A stretch of DNA of 7,391 nucleotides from Bdellovibrionales bacterium (GTDB taxonomy: Bacteria; Bdellovibrionota; UBA1018): positions 1-7,391 of the forward strand of contig JAGWZD010000103.1 of the NCBI GenBank assembly GCA_018968995.1. Reading direction: 5' to 3'. The position numbers were made by a program, and so were the translations under genes. Numbering within the stretch: position 1 is the stretch's first letter; each line of letters begins with the position of its first letter. Positions 1 to 5,646 of the stretch are shown one piece after another. The notes beneath the pieces are model-generated. The model was given only the letters and a program-made list of their open reading frames with translations, ran no database searches and had not been told where the DNA came from.

Positions 1-279
1 CGCATAGAAGTCCTGAGATAAGATTTGAGAGTACTGCCGCTCGAACTCTTCAAAAGATTGGGGTCCGAGATCCCAGTCGAGATCAAGTTCTTTTAACACG
101 GAGAAAATCTCTTTTACGAACTCTGGCCTTGCACGAGTGGAATCTAAATCGTCAATGCGCAACAGAATTTCACCACTACACTCTCGCGCCTCAAGCCAAG
201 TTAGAAGAATTGAAAAAAGATTTCCCAAATGGAGGGGCCCACTTGGAGTTGGGGCCCACCGAAAACGACGAGAAGTCAT
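1..279 (-). CDS. GluQRS-like / glutamyl-tRNA synthetase-like protein, N-terminal part (3' end outside window)
   Basis: Reading leftward from the ATG at 279-277, the frame stays open for 93 codons to the window edge. The protein begins MTSRRFRWAPTPSGPLHLGN, the class I aminoacyl-tRNA synthetase start with an HIGH-type signature (HLGN, residues 17-20). It continues with WLEAREC (28-34), LLRIDDLD (39-46) and DLDWDLGP (66-73), all characteristic of the Glu-tRNA synthetase catalytic fold. The PTPSGPLHLGN and RIDDLD wording fits GluQRS-like proteins better than full GltX. GluQRS glutamylates queuosine at position 34 of tRNA-Asp without an anticodon-binding domain. The missing C-terminal part would decide: about 300 aa in total means GluQRS, about 470 aa or more means GltX. 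The ATG overlaps the TGA of the upstream pseudouridine synthase gene (ATGA, 279-276), so translational coupling is likely. The family is sure; the subtype is inferred. Confidence 0.85.
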   Translation of the reverse strand, partial: MTSRRFRWAPTPSGPLHLGNLFSILLTWLEARECSGEILLRIDDLDSTRARPEFVKEIFSVLKELDLDWDLGPQSFEEFERQYSQILSQDFYA

Positions 280-1040
280 TCGAGTCCTTTACTCAGTGGA
301 GCTTCAGGAAAAGCTTTCTTTAATTCGCTTTCACTGACGAGTCGACACTCCCCTGCCGGTAACTTCCCCAAAACTAGCCCGCCATAAGAGATTCTCTTGA
401 GATCTGTGACCTCACTACCAATCGCCTCGATCATTCGACGAATCTCTCGATTTTTTCCCTCGTGAAGAGTAACTAAGAGATGCGACTCCCTCTGGCTGAC
501 CTTCAGAATCTCTACGGCATTGGCCTGAAGTAAACCCACCTCGCTGGGAACGCCTCGAAGCAGACGCGCGCTTTGTTCAGAGGTAATAGCCCCTCGAGCC
601 GAAACTCGGTACACACGAGGAACGGCGTTTTGAGGGTCTGTTAGCCAAGAGGATAGACGAGAGTCATTCGTGAGCAGCAGTAGCCCAGTGGTGGCTTGGT
701 CTAATCTCCCCACAGAGTGAAGCCCCCCCAGCTCCATGTACTGTCTAGGAAGGAGATCAAAGACTGTTGCTCGCCCGTGTTCATCAGAGCGTGTAGTGAT
801 GGTGCCCCGAGTTTTATGTAACAAAAGCACAAGTCTCTTCTGGCGAACGACATGCTCTCCATCGATTTCGATTCGAGCCGTCTCAGGAACGACCCAACGG
901 GAGGGATTTTTCTGAACGATCCCATTGATTCGAACCTTACCCGATTCAATCCACGCACGAGCCTGGGTGCGCGAGGCTATTCCTAGTTTCGAGAGTGCGC
1001 GTTCGAGAGAGACTTCTCCCGGTCTTTTTGGACGTGACAC
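276..1040 (-). CDS. RsuA/RluB-family rRNA pseudouridine synthase
   Basis: A 254-aa protein with the usual two-part build. An N-terminal S4 RNA-binding domain (about residues 10-57, SLERALSKLGIASRTQARAW then GKVRING) is followed by the pseudouridine synthase domain (about 68-240). The catalytic signature GRLDQATTGLLLLTND lies at 111-126, with the expected catalytic Asp at 114. The family motif EGKNREIRRM is at 194-203. KTRGTITTRSDEHGRATVFD (76-95) is the conserved strand region seen in RluB-type enzymes. Such enzymes isomerise a specific uridine of 23S or 16S rRNA in the cytoplasm; which one cannot be read here. The start is GTG at 1040, with AAGG 8 bases upstream (1052-1049); no in-frame ATG lies close upstream. 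The gene begins 22 bases after the lipoprotein gene before it and overlaps the next by 4 bases, so it sits inside an operon. Confidence 0.93.
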   Translation of the reverse strand: MSRPKRPGEVSLERALSKLGIASRTQARAWIESGKVRINGIVQKNPSRWVVPETARIEIDGEHVVRQKRLVLLLHKTRGTITTRSDEHGRATVFDLLPRQYMELGGLHSVGRLDQATTGLLLLTNDSRLSSWLTDPQNAVPRVYRVSARGAITSEQSARLLRGVPSEVGLLQANAVEILKVSQRESHLLVTLHEGKNREIRRMIEAIGSEVTDLKRISYGGLVLGKLPAGECRLVSESELKKAFPEAPLSKGLE

Positions 1041-1062
1041 GGGAGAAGCCTTATCAGTTTCT

Positions 1063-1911
1063 TTAATAAGCCGCCATCGGTTGCCCGCTCATGGCTGCGC
1101 TTATCATGGCAATAGCGATACCAAAATCGAGCCCATCGGCATCACTTCCAGCCGTCGCCCGCCAGCCCTCCGGGGCCTCAGGATGGGGACCAGAGATCAC
1201 CACCAGGCCTTTTCCTGACCATGTCTCGGAGATAGCGGGCTCGCCTCGGGGATACCGAGCAATCACTCCACTTGACCATTCTGGGGTTGATGGCCCCCCC
1301 CACCACACCAACTCACGCTTGCTTTGATCCGAGAAAGTAACCGGAATCATTGCTGCCGTGGGGTTAGATTGCCCGGGTGTCACGGTGTAGTACGGCAAGA
1401 CCGCCCCTTTGGCGACTGCTAGCCCGTAGGATGCCACAGAGTCCCCTTCGGCTTCAGGCCCAACGGCAATCCAGGCACCGGCGCAAAAGCCTACATATCC
1501 AACACCTCGGTCGCGGACGGCCTGACGAACTCTGAGCCTTGCATCAGTATTCAAACTTCCTGCGATCGTTCCACCCGAACCTCCTGGGAAAACCATTACG
1601 CGAAACGCCGCTAGCTGGTCCAAGGACATGGCATTGAGCTCAGCCGTATTGACCAATTGGTAGCTCCAACCTTGCGAAGCAATGATCTTCTCGGTTGACT
1701 GCCAGTCTGATGTGGATACCCCTGTGCCATTAAACAAGAGCACATCCATAGAGGCAGAGGTATTACCTCCAGGATTTACCGGATCTGTCTTCGATGAGTC
1801 CGGAAGTGTGCCTAACTCTGATCCGTCAAATGGCAGCACACACGCCGTGAGTGACGAAAACAAAAGAGAGGCGACCGCAATGATTACCGATCGTGAGGTT
1901 TTACGAGTCAT
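1063..1911 (-). CDS. lipoprotein with BPL_N-like glutamine amidotransferase fold
   Basis: A 282-aa protein. A basic N-terminus and hydrophobic stretch end in the lipobox LTAC, with lipidated Cys24, so it should be anchored in a membrane facing the periplasm or outside. A Ser/Pro/Gly-rich linker (about 30-55) leads into a class I amidotransferase-like domain (about 55-275). VMVFPGGSGG (105-114) is the usual strand and glycine loop, GFCAGAW (141-147) carries the nucleophile-elbow Cys143, and GPHPE (241-245) supplies a candidate His243/Glu245 pair. These motifs match the BPL_N family (biotin-protein-ligase N-terminal-like), which has no settled enzymatic role in bacteria. The ATG lies in an ATGA overlap with the stop of the upstream zincin lipoprotein, which suggests coupled synthesis and a shared location. 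The fold assignment is good; substrate and reaction are unknown. Confidence 0.85.
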   Translation of the reverse strand: MTRKTSRSVIIAVASLLFSSLTACVLPFDGSELGTLPDSSKTDPVNPGGNTSASMDVLLFNGTGVSTSDWQSTEKIIASQGWSYQLVNTAELNAMSLDQLAAFRVMVFPGGSGGTIAGSLNTDARLRVRQAVRDRGVGYVGFCAGAWIAVGPEAEGDSVASYGLAVAKGAVLPYYTVTPGQSNPTAAMIPVTFSDQSKRELVWWGGPSTPEWSSGVIARYPRGEPAISETWSGKGLVVISGPHPEAPEGWRATAGSDADGLDFGIAIAMISAAMSGQPMAAY

Positions 1912-2594
1912 TGCTCAGACTGGACTTCCATGCCCAGCTCCTTGTTGTCACAAACATGCACGGTAACCATGTTGGGATCGTAATTCTCGGGCATCACCTC
2001 AGCTGCCGAGTAATGGAAAAGCTCGTTCTGGTAGTAATCGTAATTTGCCGTGTAAGTCGAGCTTCTCATGATAAACGGATACATCAGCGAGGCGTACGAC
2101 CCATCTGAGAGAATCTCGGTACGATGTGGGCGGTAAAGCACACAATGACCTAATTCATGGTGAGCCAGCAGCTCTCTTTGAGTCTCATCAACCGAGTCCC
2201 AAAACGTGGGGCTAAAGGTCACTCTCCTTAAGCTTCCACTGGTCTCACAAAGGCCGATGACCGAGCTGCCGTAGGACGACAGACTCGCAATTCGAATTTC
2301 TAGCTTCGGATTGGACATCTCTGGAGTGACGTCGACTCCTTGAGCCTTTGCGTCGTCTACAAACTTACCCACGTATTTCGCTAATTCGGCAGGCCCAGTA
2401 TAAAGCGCTGTCGCATCGGTAGGCGCCGTCTTGGGCTCATCTGTTGGAGAAGTGGGTGTTTGCCCAATACCAAGCACTCCCCCGGGTACACGAGTCACCT
2501 CGTTACAAGCAGACAGCCCAATGCTCGCCGTGAGAATCGCTCCTCCTGTAACGAATGATCTCAGTGAGAGTCGTACTCTGTTCATTTTTAACAT
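1908..2594 (-). CDS. lipoprotein with HExxH zincin motif, putative metallopeptidase
   Basis: A 228-aa protein. The signal peptide ends in a lipobox GLSAC with Cys30, so a membrane-anchored extracytoplasmic protein is predicted. A Thr/Pro-rich linker (about 40-65) precedes the folded part. The key motif is HHELGHCVLYRPH (145-157): HExxH at 146-150 with Glu147 as general base and a third possible zinc ligand at His157. It is followed by SLMYP (169-173), which resembles the Met-turn of metzincins. The start ATG at 2594 is chosen because GGAGGTG (2605-2599) lies at ideal distance; the next ATG at 2585 would be too far from it. It is the first gene of the leftward operon and shares an ATGA overlap with the amidotransferase-like lipoprotein. 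Peptidase activity is inferred from motifs only, and the substrate is unknown. Confidence 0.85.
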   Translation of the reverse strand: MLKMNRVRLSLRSFVTGGAILTASIGLSACNEVTRVPGGVLGIGQTPTSPTDEPKTAPTDATALYTGPAELAKYVGKFVDDAKAQGVDVTPEMSNPKLEIRIASLSSYGSSVIGLCETSGSLRRVTFSPTFWDSVDETQRELLAHHELGHCVLYRPHRTEILSDGSYASLMYPFIMRSSTYTANYDYYQNELFHYSAAEVMPENYDPNMVTVHVCDNKELGMEVQSEQ

Positions 2595-2598
2595 TCTT

Positions 2599-2605
2599 CA
2601 CCTCC
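2599..2605 (-). promoter_or_regulatory. strong Shine-Dalgarno of the zincin lipoprotein gene
   Basis: GGAGGTG on the minus strand, the strongest ribosome-binding site in the window. Its GGAGG core ends 6 bases before the ATG at 2594, so it decides between that ATG and the in-frame ATG 9 bases downstream. It also shows that this organism uses ordinary Shine-Dalgarno initiation for at least some first genes. Confidence 0.8.
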
Positions 2606-2668
2606 ATCTTTCTTGATGAGTGATACGAGCCTAAAAGGTGAAGGTTTCTTAAAAACGGCAAAGAAATT

Positions 2669-2687
2669 GTGAATATTTGCGATTCAC
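2669..2687. promoter_or_regulatory. inverted repeat in divergent region, candidate operator
   Basis: GTGAAT and ATTCAC form perfect 6-base arms around a 7-base centre. The repeat ends exactly where the -35-like TTGGCG of the sigma factor gene begins (2688) and lies between the two divergent genes, which is a typical operator position. Two further short inverted repeats lie beside it: TTTCTT/AAGAAA at 2645-2666 and ACTTG/CAAGT at 2686-2705. The spacing does not fit a CRP site. Binding by any regulator is inference. Confidence 0.3.
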
Positions 2688-2717
2688 TTGGCGCTACTCA
2701 CAAGTCAGTCCTATGAT
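2688..2717 (+). promoter_or_regulatory. putative sigma-70-type promoter of the sigma factor gene
   Basis: TTGGCG (2688-2693), an 18-base spacer, then TATGAT (2712-2717), which matches the -10 consensus in five of six positions. The expected transcription start is about 7 bases downstream, at the ATG at 2725. The transcript would therefore be leaderless. No Shine-Dalgarno is visible before that ATG, which agrees with this reading. Confidence 0.45.
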
Positions 2718-2724
2718 CTGCGGC

Positions 2725-3267
2725 ATGAATCAAAAGATTATGACGGCCTTTCAAAAAGGAGAGAGCTGGGCATTCGGAGAAATCTATCAAATTTTTTTCA
2801 GCCCGATTCAGCGATACGTCCAACTTAGGGTCGGAGATGTAGCAGTAGCGCAGGAGCTTACTCAGGAAATTTTTCTGAAGATCTTCAGATTCTCTTCAAA
2901 GTACACTGTCGGACTTACCTTTACGACCTGGCTTTGGACGATCGCTAGGAATACGGTTTCTGATTTCATCAGGAAAACCAGCGCAGAGAGAAGCTCCACG
3001 ATTTTTTGTGTTTTTGGGCCCGATGAATTCCCGTCAAAAGACTCTAATGCCGAGCGACTGCTCGAACAAAGAGATCTTCGAAAACAACTGATTCGTTCTG
3101 CCCGTCGGCTCAGCCCACTTCAGCGAAAAGTTCTCTGGCTTAGACTAGTGACTCAACTCTCTTACCAAGAAATATCCTCTCAGCTTGGGCTCACCATCGA
3201 AGCAGCAAAGAGCCTTGCCCACCGTGCAAGGGTGCAGCTCTCTTCAGCGGGATTACAGGCTCAATAG
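2725..3267 (+). CDS. ECF-like RNA polymerase sigma factor (sigma-70 family)
   Basis: From ATG 2725 the protein has 180 aa, the usual size of an ECF sigma factor with only regions 2 and 4. Region 2 (about 15-86) shows QELTQEIFLKIFRFS (43-57) and FTTWLWTIARNTVSDFIRK (66-84), the core-binding and -10-recognition segments. Region 4 (about 120-172) shows LSPLQRKVLWLR (129-140) and LSYQEISSQLGLTIEAAKSL (145-164), the helix-turn-helix for the -35 element. Other starts are TTG 2677 and ATG 2713; the latter falls inside the putative -10 hexamer, so 2725 is preferred. No anti-sigma gene is recognisable next to it: its neighbours are a divergent lipoprotein operon and a small S4-like protein. Autoregulation or control of the divergent operon is possible but not shown. 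Confidence 0.9.
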   Translation: MNQKIMTAFQKGESWAFGEIYQIFFSPIQRYVQLRVGDVAVAQELTQEIFLKIFRFSSKYTVGLTFTTWLWTIARNTVSDFIRKTSAERSSTIFCVFGPDEFPSKDSNAERLLEQRDLRKQLIRSARRLSPLQRKVLWLRLVTQLSYQEISSQLGLTIEAAKSLAHRARVQLSSAGLQAQ

Positions 3268-3318
3268 GCCAACCTCGGTTCGTTTGATCAGTTTGGAAGC
3301 CCCTCGTTCTGCGACTCG

Positions 3319-3348
3319 TTGACCGAATTCCAGGGAATGTGTACTGAT
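3319..3348 (+). promoter_or_regulatory. putative promoter of the S4-like gene
   Basis: TTGACC (3319-3324) matches the -35 consensus in five positions. About 17-18 bases on lies TACTGAT (3342-3348), a weak -10 that may be helped by a TG dinucleotide just upstream. It ends 8 bases before the ATG at 3357, so a transcript from it would have almost no leader. No Shine-Dalgarno lies at normal distance. The -10 is poor, so confidence is low. Confidence 0.3.
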
Positions 3349-3356
3349 CGTGCCTC

Positions 3357-3653
3357 ATGAGCACTGCAGCAATACCAAAAGTACCGATGGGCGCCTTTAG
3401 AGTCGTCCTTGAACTAAACTCTCCTCGTCCCCGAATCGACCAAGTGCTGCTGGAGGAGCTACGAAAGCAAAATAAAAACATCGATCTGCGTGCAATATCC
3501 AGAGCCAAGCTCAAAGAGCTTTTCAGAAATAAACGCATTCGTATCAAAGGACAGGCTGCATTGCCTTCGTCGTCGCTCGCAAAGGGTACTACCTATGTCG
3601 ACATCCTGGGCTATGGCAGCGATCCCACCGGAGACGAAAACCTTCCAGAATGA
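3357..3653 (+). CDS. small S4-like RNA-binding domain protein
   Basis: A 98-aa, basic, cytoplasmic protein without signal peptide. Residues 47-66 (ISRAKLKELFRNKRIRIKGQ) followed by SSSLAKGTTYVDIL (71-84) follow the S4 layout: two helices with an SR start, a basic turn, a short strand ending in a KGQ/NGK-like turn, then a strand after a KG turn. The preceding part, RIDQVLLEELRKQN (26-39), matches the usual first helix of an S4 domain. The protein is little more than one S4 domain with short tails. A TGA stop lies in frame just upstream, so ATG 3357 is the first ATG; ATG 3387 is an alternative. It lies 46 bases before trhO and may be cotranscribed with it. Binding of rRNA or tRNA is inferred from the fold; no specific target is visible. 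Confidence 0.75.
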   Translation: MSTAAIPKVPMGAFRVVLELNSPRPRIDQVLLEELRKQNKNIDLRAISRAKLKELFRNKRIRIKGQAALPSSSLAKGTTYVDILGYGSDPTGDENLPE

Positions 3654-3699
3654 GCAGCCATTGCGGGATTTTGCCTTTTGTGCGAATTCCGGAACAGTC

Positions 3700-4515
3700 A
3701 TGCAATACGTGAATCTTGCCTTCTATAAATTCGTTGAGCTTACGGATCTCGAAACCCTCCGTCCAGCGCTCAAAGAGTTCTGCCTACAGCAAGGACTCAA
3801 AGGCACGATCATTCTTGGCAAAGAGGGAATCAACACCATTATTGCTGGAACCAGGGAGTCCATTGATGCTCTCCGTAACCGGCTTGAGTCCGATCAGCGT
3901 TTTTCAAATCTGCCCTACAAAGAAAGTCTCTCCGATCATCAACCATTCACACGCATGCTGGTGAAGATTAAAAAAGAGATTGTTGCCTTTGGAATAGAGG
4001 TTCATCCGGCAAAAAATCGAGCACCAACGGTAAAAGCGGCGGAGTTAAAGCAGTGGTTAGATGAGGGCCGAGAGATCCTATTGCTCGATACCCGGAACGA
4101 TTACGAGATTCTCACTGGAAAGTTTCATGGCGCCGTTGAGATGGGAATCCGTACGTTCCGTGCTTTTCCAGAGAAGGTGAAAGAACTTCTTCCCGAATGG
4201 AAAGATAAAACTATTGTGAGTTATTGTACCGGAGGAATTCGCTGCGAAAAGGCGGCACCCTACATGCGGCAAATTGGTTTTAAAGATGTTTACCACCTGG
4301 AGGGTGGGATTTTAAAATACTTCGAGGAAGTGGGTGGAGCGCATTACGAGGGAGAGTGCTTTGTCTTTGACTATCGAATTGGTCTCAATCCCAAACTTGA
4401 AGAGACCGCGACAGCCCACTGCCCGGGTTGTCAGTTTCCAGTGACCGCCGAGGCCCAGCGCGACCCACGATATACCCCCGGACGCTCTTGCCCGAACTGT
4501 CACCAGGACCTATAA
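3700..4515 (+). CDS. trhO: tRNA uridine(34) hydroxylase TrhO, rhodanese-like family
   Basis: A 271-aa cytoplasmic protein of the TrhO (YceA) family, which makes 5-hydroxyuridine at wobble position 34 of tRNAs using molecular oxygen. The N-terminal acylphosphatase-like part (1-95) has FYKFVEL (8-14), LKGTIILGKEGIN (33-45) and the KES box (74-76). The rhodanese domain (about 110-212) has LLLDTRNDYE (127-136) and YCTGGIRCEKA (175-185), with catalytic-loop Cys176. YHLEGGILKY and EGECFVFD follow (198-207, 217-224). The C-terminus holds CPGC (241-244) and CPNC (264-267), a probable metal-binding ribbon. It is shorter than the roughly 350-aa E. coli protein. The frame is open from 3490, but homology begins at MQYVNLAFYKFV, so ATG 3700 is chosen; GGA 6 bases before it is a weak ribosome site. 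Probably cotranscribed with the S4-like gene. Confidence 0.93.
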   Translation: MQYVNLAFYKFVELTDLETLRPALKEFCLQQGLKGTIILGKEGINTIIAGTRESIDALRNRLESDQRFSNLPYKESLSDHQPFTRMLVKIKKEIVAFGIEVHPAKNRAPTVKAAELKQWLDEGREILLLDTRNDYEILTGKFHGAVEMGIRTFRAFPEKVKELLPEWKDKTIVSYCTGGIRCEKAAPYMRQIGFKDVYHLEGGILKYFEEVGGAHYEGECFVFDYRIGLNPKLEETATAHCPGCQFPVTAEAQRDPRYTPGRSCPNCHQDL

Positions 4516-4556
4516 AATCAATTAATTCATGTACTTATAAAATCGGTCGCTGGGGT

Positions 4557-4585
4557 TTGACTGAAATGTTGCAGTGCGTTAGAAG
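4557..4585 (+). promoter_or_regulatory. putative promoter of the HEARH zincin gene
   Basis: TTGACT (4557-4562), a 17-base spacer, then TAGAAG (4580-4585), which agrees with the -10 consensus in four positions. The hexamer ends 8 bases before the ATG at 4594, so the transcript would start at or next to the start codon. No convincing Shine-Dalgarno precedes that ATG. The -35 and spacing are good, the -10 only fair. Confidence 0.4.
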
Positions 4586-4593
4586 CCCTGACC

Positions 4594-5622
4594 ATGATTC
4601 GTTACTTCGTTTTATTGATCCCTGCTGTAATCAGTCTCACCCTCTCTGAGCGTGCCGAAGCTTTCGGGCGCAAGGCTCAGAAACTGGACTTTATCCAAGC
4701 CGAGCACACCGTGCCGAAGGAACAGATAGATACCCTTCGCAGTGATATCGATTGGATGGCCACTCTTGAAACCAATCAGACTTCAAGCGAGATGCTCTCG
4801 ACTTTAGAGATTCCAAATGCAACTCCGGCAACGATGAGCGCTTGGCTCAAGAGCCGAGTGAATTTTTTACTTTCAGAAGATTTTACCCCTAAGTTTTTTG
4901 GTAACGTGACACCCTATCTTTTTAAGAAGTTCGACTACCCCTACCTCGACCAGATGCCTGAGTTAGAGCTTCCTCCTGGAATGGAAGGCTCTGAGTCGCC
5001 ATCGACTCCTGGAACGAATCCACAGAAACAGTCGGACGGTTCAGACCAAGCAGACGAACCGGAAAAAAAGGGGGTCGTTGTGATGAGCAATATGGGCTCA
5101 GGACTCTACCTCGGTGGAAAAATGAGCAAACTGCTGCTTGGAATCAAAATTCGCGGAGTTGGGAAGGTACCCGTTACCTCGCCTCGAGTTGGAGTAATTC
5201 AAGTAGGAGAAGGTCTCTTCAGTGACAAGATATTCGGTGAAAACATTCCTCACGACTCGGTCGTGCGAAAGGTTTTCCGTCTGACCACATTTTTCCATGA
5301 GGCGAGGCACAGTGATGGTCACGGAAAATCGCTGGGTTTTTTGCATGCACTTTGTCCTCAGGGTCATCCTCTTGAAAATCTGAATGCATGCGATCGAAAC
5401 ACGAATGGCCCCTACACCGTAGGCGCTGTGGTTGCAGAGCATATGGCAAATAACTGCAGCGGCTGCTCGGAGGCAGAACGAGAAGCGATCCGATTGATGG
5501 GGCTGGAAAGCAGAACTCGCATTATCCCCAACCGCGATGGAACCGCTTCAGGCGTATGGGATGCCGCTCCAGAAGGCCAGTTTCAACCTAAAGTTAGGTC
5601 TAAACAGAGCAAAAATAACTAA
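4594..5622 (+). CDS. secreted protein with HEARHSDGH zincin motif
   Basis: A 342-aa protein with a signal peptide (hydrophobic 3-17, probable cleavage after AEA at residue 23), so it should be exported. The N-terminal half (25-125) has no fold I recognise. A Ser/Pro/Asp-rich, probably disordered linker spans about 128-160. The C-terminal half carries FFHEARHSDGHG (233-244): HExxH at 235-239, with Glu236, and a further His243. A Cys-containing region follows, HALCPQGH (251-258), NACDRNTNGPY (264-274) and NNCSGC (286-291). The AEH at 281-283 could supply another ligand. I recall similar HEARHSD proteins in predatory and related proteobacteria, without known function. Metallopeptidase activity is inferred from the motif. 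The gene is followed after 24 bases by a small exported protein, probably in one operon. Confidence 0.8.
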   Translation: MIRYFVLLIPAVISLTLSERAEAFGRKAQKLDFIQAEHTVPKEQIDTLRSDIDWMATLETNQTSSEMLSTLEIPNATPATMSAWLKSRVNFLLSEDFTPKFFGNVTPYLFKKFDYPYLDQMPELELPPGMEGSESPSTPGTNPQKQSDGSDQADEPEKKGVVVMSNMGSGLYLGGKMSKLLLGIKIRGVGKVPVTSPRVGVIQVGEGLFSDKIFGENIPHDSVVRKVFRLTTFFHEARHSDGHGKSLGFLHALCPQGHPLENLNACDRNTNGPYTVGAVVAEHMANNCSGCSEAEREAIRLMGLESRTRIIPNRDGTASGVWDAAPEGQFQPKVRSKQSKNN

Positions 5623-5646
5623 GGACTTTTCTGCGGAGAAAGCCCG

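Noticed and set aside
129..337. Plus-strand small ORFs at the left edge
   Set aside because: They are antisense to the clear GluQRS-like reading frame on the minus strand and have no recognisable features.
2668..2689. CRP-like site TGTGA...TCAC
   Set aside because: The spacing between half-sites is 11 bases rather than the 6 needed for a CRP/FNR dimer.
2677..2724. Longer sigma factor from TTG 2677 or ATG 2713
   Set aside because: The extra residues do not resemble sigma factor sequence, the TTG lies inside the inverted repeat, and ATG 2713 lies inside the best -10 hexamer. ATG 2725 gives the usual distance to region 2.
3268..3356. Terminator after the sigma factor gene
   Set aside because: Only distant, weak complementary stretches (TCGGT/ACCGA with a loop of about 40 bases) and no T-run.
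3490..3699. Upstream in-frame extension of trhO from ATG 3490
   Set aside because: It would overlap most of the second half of the S4-like gene in another frame, reads as low-quality protein, and TrhO family similarity begins only at the ATG at 3700.
4511..4544. Direct repeat TATAAAATC at 4511-4519 and 4536-4544
   Set aside because: Nine AT-rich bases, the first overlapping the trhO stop codon. No -35 at proper spacing for either copy, so most likely chance.
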